Under the pieces are notes generated by a model. That model made no database searches. It worked only from the letters and a program-made list of their open reading frames with translations, and was not told the origin of the DNA. DNA of 64,000 nt from a virus. This document shows positions 61,293 through 64,000 of this stretch, piece after piece (positions within the stretch are counted from its first letter, which is position 1; the number at the start of each line of letters is the position of its first letter). The stretch spans positions 1-64,000 of the IMG/VR virus record IMGVR_UViG_3300045131_001195, one strand, 5' to 3'. The position numbers and the translations under genes were made by a program.

Positions 61293-62198
61293 TTAATTTT
61301 TTATACATCTAACCGAATACCCATTGTTTTTATCATCACATTGGAAATCCAAATTATTATTATTATATTTTAATTGAATTATTTTGGCAAAATTAACAAT
61401 ACATCCAGTTGTTGTATTAGTCCAAAAAGTACCCGTTTCCCCAAAGAAATTAAAATTACCATTATACACTCTTCTACCTGCTGGATAACCACTAAATCCA
61501 CTAGTATTTGTTGCCCCATCATTTGGGCTATCCCACCATACAACTCCTTCTGTTTTCATCTTCCCACCTGAAATACTATTACCCCCCAGATATGTGGATA
61601 AAGTTGCATAGTCAGCCAATGTGGGAACTCTATACTCGGTTGGACATAGATTAGTTGTTGCATAAAAATTATACAAATACCCAAAACAATTATCAATATT
61701 ATTATTATTATATGCACAATAAGCACCAATTGTTAAATTACTCCAAGTTGTACTATTAGTTACATTTGGAATATCAGCACCATTATTATACCTTGTTGTT
61801 CTTAAATTTTCTGTAAACCAAGTTTGTGTTCCAATGGTAGCTGTACCATAATAATTCCCATCCAAATCTGTAACATAAGTTGTACCAGAACAAGTATTGA
61901 CACTTATCAAAACACCACTTGAATTAATATTGAATACCGTACCCTTTGTACTGCTAACATACCAACCTTCAGGTAATATCTCATAACCAGTATCTGTCCC
62001 AATGTAAATAATATCATTAATCTCTATTCTCTGTGGAGTTCTTTGGTTTGTCACATATAACTTATCACAATCCCCCACACAAGTTGTTGGTATTGTTGTG
62101 CAAAATATTGAATTACAAGCATCACCACTAGTTGCATGATTAAACCAACTTGAACATCCACTACCAGGTGTTGGCGCATATACGTTAAATTCACTCAT
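61293..62198 (-). CDS. Virion protein with FISUMP domain
   Basis: A 301-residue protein. After a Cys-rich N-terminus (SGCSSWFNHATSGDACNSIF), the C-terminal about 180 residues are a FISUMP domain: TWFTENLRTTRYNNGADIP, FGYLYNFYA, TEYRVPTLADYATL and a final SVRCIKN. A second such domain is at 31579. This C-type-lectin-like fold suggests a surface-binding role (inference). One base separates it from the next gene. Confidence 0.8.
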   Translation of the reverse strand: MSEFNVYAPTPGSGCSSWFNHATSGDACNSIFCTTIPTTCVGDCDKLYVTNQRTPQRIEINDIIYIGTDTGYEILPEGWYVSSTKGTVFNINSSGVLISVNTCSGTTYVTDLDGNYYGTATIGTQTWFTENLRTTRYNNGADIPNVTNSTTWSNLTIGAYCAYNNNNIDNCFGYLYNFYATTNLCPTEYRVPTLADYATLSTYLGGNSISGGKMKTEGVVWWDSPNDGATNTSGFSGYPAGRRVYNGNFNFFGETGTFWTNTTTGCIVNFAKIIQLKYNNNNLDFQCDDKNNGYSVRCIKN

Positions 62199-62199
62199 A

Positions 62200-62760
62200 T
62201 TAATTTGAATTACAATTTTGATTGAATACTATTAGATTATTTGATGAATAATATCTTAATTCCGTTGCTGATGGTGTTGGCGTCATTGTTGGAGTTGTTG
62301 TATTTGTTGGTGTTATTGAAGTTGTTGGTGTTATGGTTGGTGTTATTGATGGTGTTATTGAAGTTGTTGGTGTTATAGTTGGTGTTATTGATGGGGTTGG
62401 TGTAAATGTTGGTGTAGCAGATGCTGATGGTTGTATAGTTGGTGTAACTGATGGTGTTGGTGTATATGTTGGTGTTGTCGTATTGGTTGGTGTTACAGTA
62501 GAGGTCATAGTTGGGGTTGGTGTTGGGGTTGGTGTTGGTGTTGGCGATGCTGACACTGGAATTGGAGGAAAATATCCCTTATGTTGAAATCTAACTATCT
62601 CGTAATCTATCTTATCATTTATTGCATTGCTAATTATTGTATCTTCATATTGTTCAATAACATCATCTTGACCTAAATTTTCCACATTAATACTAACAGG
62701 AATGCTTATGGTTAAATCATTAACATTTGGTAATCTTAATTTATATTTATTCACACTCAT
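62200..62760 (-). CDS. Virion protein with Pro-Thr stalk
   Basis: About 186 residues from ATG 62760. A folded N-terminus ([20 protein letters not shown], about 70 residues) is followed by about 80 residues of [20 protein letters not shown]-like stalk, and a short tail [14 protein letters not shown]. It overlaps the end of the upstream gene by 14 bases. The mucin-like stalk is a possible glycosylation target for the window's transferases (inference). Confidence 0.75.
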   Translation of the reverse strand: MSVNKYKLRLPNVNDLTISIPVSINVENLGQDDVIEQYEDTIISNAINDKIDYEIVRFQHKGYFPPIPVSASPTPTPTPTPTPTMTSTVTPTNTTTPTYTPTPSVTPTIQPSASATPTFTPTPSITPTITPTTSITPSITPTITPTTSITPTNTTTPTMTPTPSATELRYYSSNNLIVFNQNCNSN

Positions 62761-64000
62761 CAATAATAGGTTTTACAACAACACCGCTCCCATCATTTAA
62801 TAATGAATTAAAATCATACCCAGAAGTATCTGGTATTAATTTGAATATTACATCTGAAAATGGATAAAATGTATCATTAACATATGGGTAATTAACCCCA
62901 TTTGAATTCTCATCAAAAAAACCAACACTATAAATATCTCTCCACCTAAATTGGGCATCAAATTTTGAATAGAATGCATAGCTTGGGATGTTATCTTTTG
63001 ATGTTAAACCAACTGATTCAACATAATTTGAAAATACCTTTAATGTCATTCTATTATGTGGCTTATAATAATATCCTGACTTATTATTATCATAACCAGC
63101 AACCCTAAAAACACTTTCATTATGTTTTATTTTATAATAAAAATCTGAAATAACAATCTCCTCTTGATTATATTCATTATATTCACAAAAATCACCATCA
63201 AATTCATTGGGGGGATTGTAATAATAAAAATTTGATTTTGCGTCATCTGAATATGATATTGCCATAATATTGCTATTGGATAATGTGTTGCTATCATCCC
63301 ACCAATCACTAACTGACTCACTTCTATTAAAATCCCAGCCTTGTTTCATTGGTTTATTTTTTGATGCAAAAAACCCAGAATACCCTTTAAATAAAATTGT
63401 TAAATATAATTCAGTTAAAGGTCTGTTTCTATTATCAACAATTCCTTCAATATCAATTTCATCCTGTATGGTAAAATTATATGATTTATTTGAACCTATT
63501 CTTTTTGTTGGGAATTTATTATTATTATCATCATAACTTAATGTTTCTATCCCATCATAAATACCAGATTGAAATCCTGCTTTTGTGGCAACAACTCTAT
63601 CACCCCCTTTTATAACTTTGTGTTTTCTAATATAATATTTTGAAATGGTTTCACCGCTATTGGCACTATTTGTAACACGCCTTAATGTTCCATATACATT
63701 TCCTTTTATTTTATCATTAATGTTAATGATGTTAATTATAGTCTTTTCAGAATTAAAAGAACCATCACCAAATGATAATATATTATGCAAAGATTCATTA
63801 TTACCAATTTTAATCATCACACTCTCCCCTAAATTCAAATTATGATTTAATCCACAAATAATTTTTGTCACATTAAAACCATTAATTGTTATATTTTCAG
63901 AAACAAATGGAATGCCATCACCAGCAACCCATTCAAAATCTTTTCCCTTAAAACCAATATTTAATATCTTTTTATTATCTTCAGAAGATGGATAAGTTAA
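62747..64000 (-). CDS. Virion-associated protein, 5' end outside window (partial)
   Basis: Open from the stop at 62747 to the right edge. The first in-frame possible internal start is GTG 63871, but the frame stays open upstream of it and codes a sensible stretch ([20 protein letters not shown]), so the gene begins outside. More than 415 residues are visible. The seen part is beta-rich with Gly/Asn/Asp and no catalytic motif; [20 protein letters not shown] is notable for aromatic and charged residues. Likely a tail structural protein by operon position. Function not recognised. Confidence 0.7.
   Translation of the reverse strand, partial: LTYPSSEDNKKILNIGFKGKDFEWVAGDGIPFVSENITINGFNVTKIICGLNHNLNLGESVMIKIGNNESLHNILSFGDGSFNSEKTIINIININDKIKGNVYGTLRRVTNSANSGETISKYYIRKHKVIKGGDRVVATKAGFQSGIYDGIETLSYDDNNNKFPTKRIGSNKSYNFTIQDEIDIEGIVDNRNRPLTELYLTILFKGYSGFFASKNKPMKQGWDFNRSESVSDWWDDSNTLSNSNIMAISYSDDAKSNFYYYNPPNEFDGDFCEYNEYNQEEIVISDFYYKIKHNESVFRVAGYDNNKSGYYYKPHNRMTLKVFSNYVESVGLTSKDNIPSYAFYSKFDAQFRWRDIYSVGFFDENSNGVNYPYVNDTFYPFSDVIFKLIPDTSGYDFNSLLNDGSGVVVKPIIDECE

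Overview
The window looks like part of a large, AT-rich tailed-phage genome, probably a T4-like myovirus with a Bacteroidota (Flavobacteriia-type) host. Phage evidence: dense short genes with ATGA and TAATG junctions, SbcC/SbcD-type recombination nucleases (gp46/gp47 class), a Toprim primase, a RuvC-like nuclease, a phage sigma factor, an amidase lysis cassette and about 35 kb of virion and tail-fibre genes. Host evidence: start codons mostly have A-rich leaders instead of Shine-Dalgarno sites, at least three promoters match the Bacteroidota form TTTG-N20-TAnnTTTG, and several virion proteins carry domains typical of Bacteroidota proteins (SprB-like repeats, FISUMP domains). No capsid, terminase or DNA polymerase gene is in view.

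Layout. 1-13.7 kb: small accessory genes, mostly on the minus strand: tandem leucine-rich-repeat proteins, an Ntn-hydrolase-like protein, Nudix hydrolase, calcineurin-type phosphatase, DUF192, a DHH phosphoesterase with an in-frame stop, an HNH endonuclease, Dps/ferritin-like, DUF3310, glutaredoxin, DUF932, DnaJ, a histone-H1-like protein and several unknowns. 13.7-19.4 kb: an EF-hand protein, an HD-domain protein and a lysis region (amidase, membrane and spanin-like proteins with overlapping genes). 19.4-28.3 kb: sigma factor and the replication/recombination block (SbcC-like, SbcD-like, PD-(D/E)XK nuclease, primase, RuvC-like). 28.3-64 kb: virion proteins, fibres and adhesins. A set of modification enzymes sits among them: a three-domain glycosyltransferase, a GT9-like transferase, a sulfotransferase and three 2-oxoglutarate/Fe(II) oxygenases.

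Two promoter classes can be read by eye. One is the host-type TTTG-N18/20-TAnnTTTG in front of DUF932, the zinc protein at 25 kb, the primase and the gene next to the SbcC homologue. The other is an octamer, TATTTATA on the sense strand, which recurs 13-21 nt before start codons on both strands, mainly at the heads of structural transcription units. It is a candidate phage-specific promoter, possibly read by the sigma factor encoded here.

The most striking locus is the DHH phosphoesterase gene at 3147-4625. Its first motif is interrupted after HQDL by an in-frame TAA. Removing exactly nine nucleotides between two synonymous leucine codons (CTC and CTT) restores the canonical HQDLDGVASA. A 16-bp inverted repeat ends inside the CTC codon, local GC content is raised, and an HNH endonuclease gene lies immediately upstream. 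This resembles the phage T4 gene 60 bypass plus homing-endonuclease cassette. It is a candidate for a short programmed ribosomal hop, although a recent inactivating insertion or an assembly error has not been excluded.
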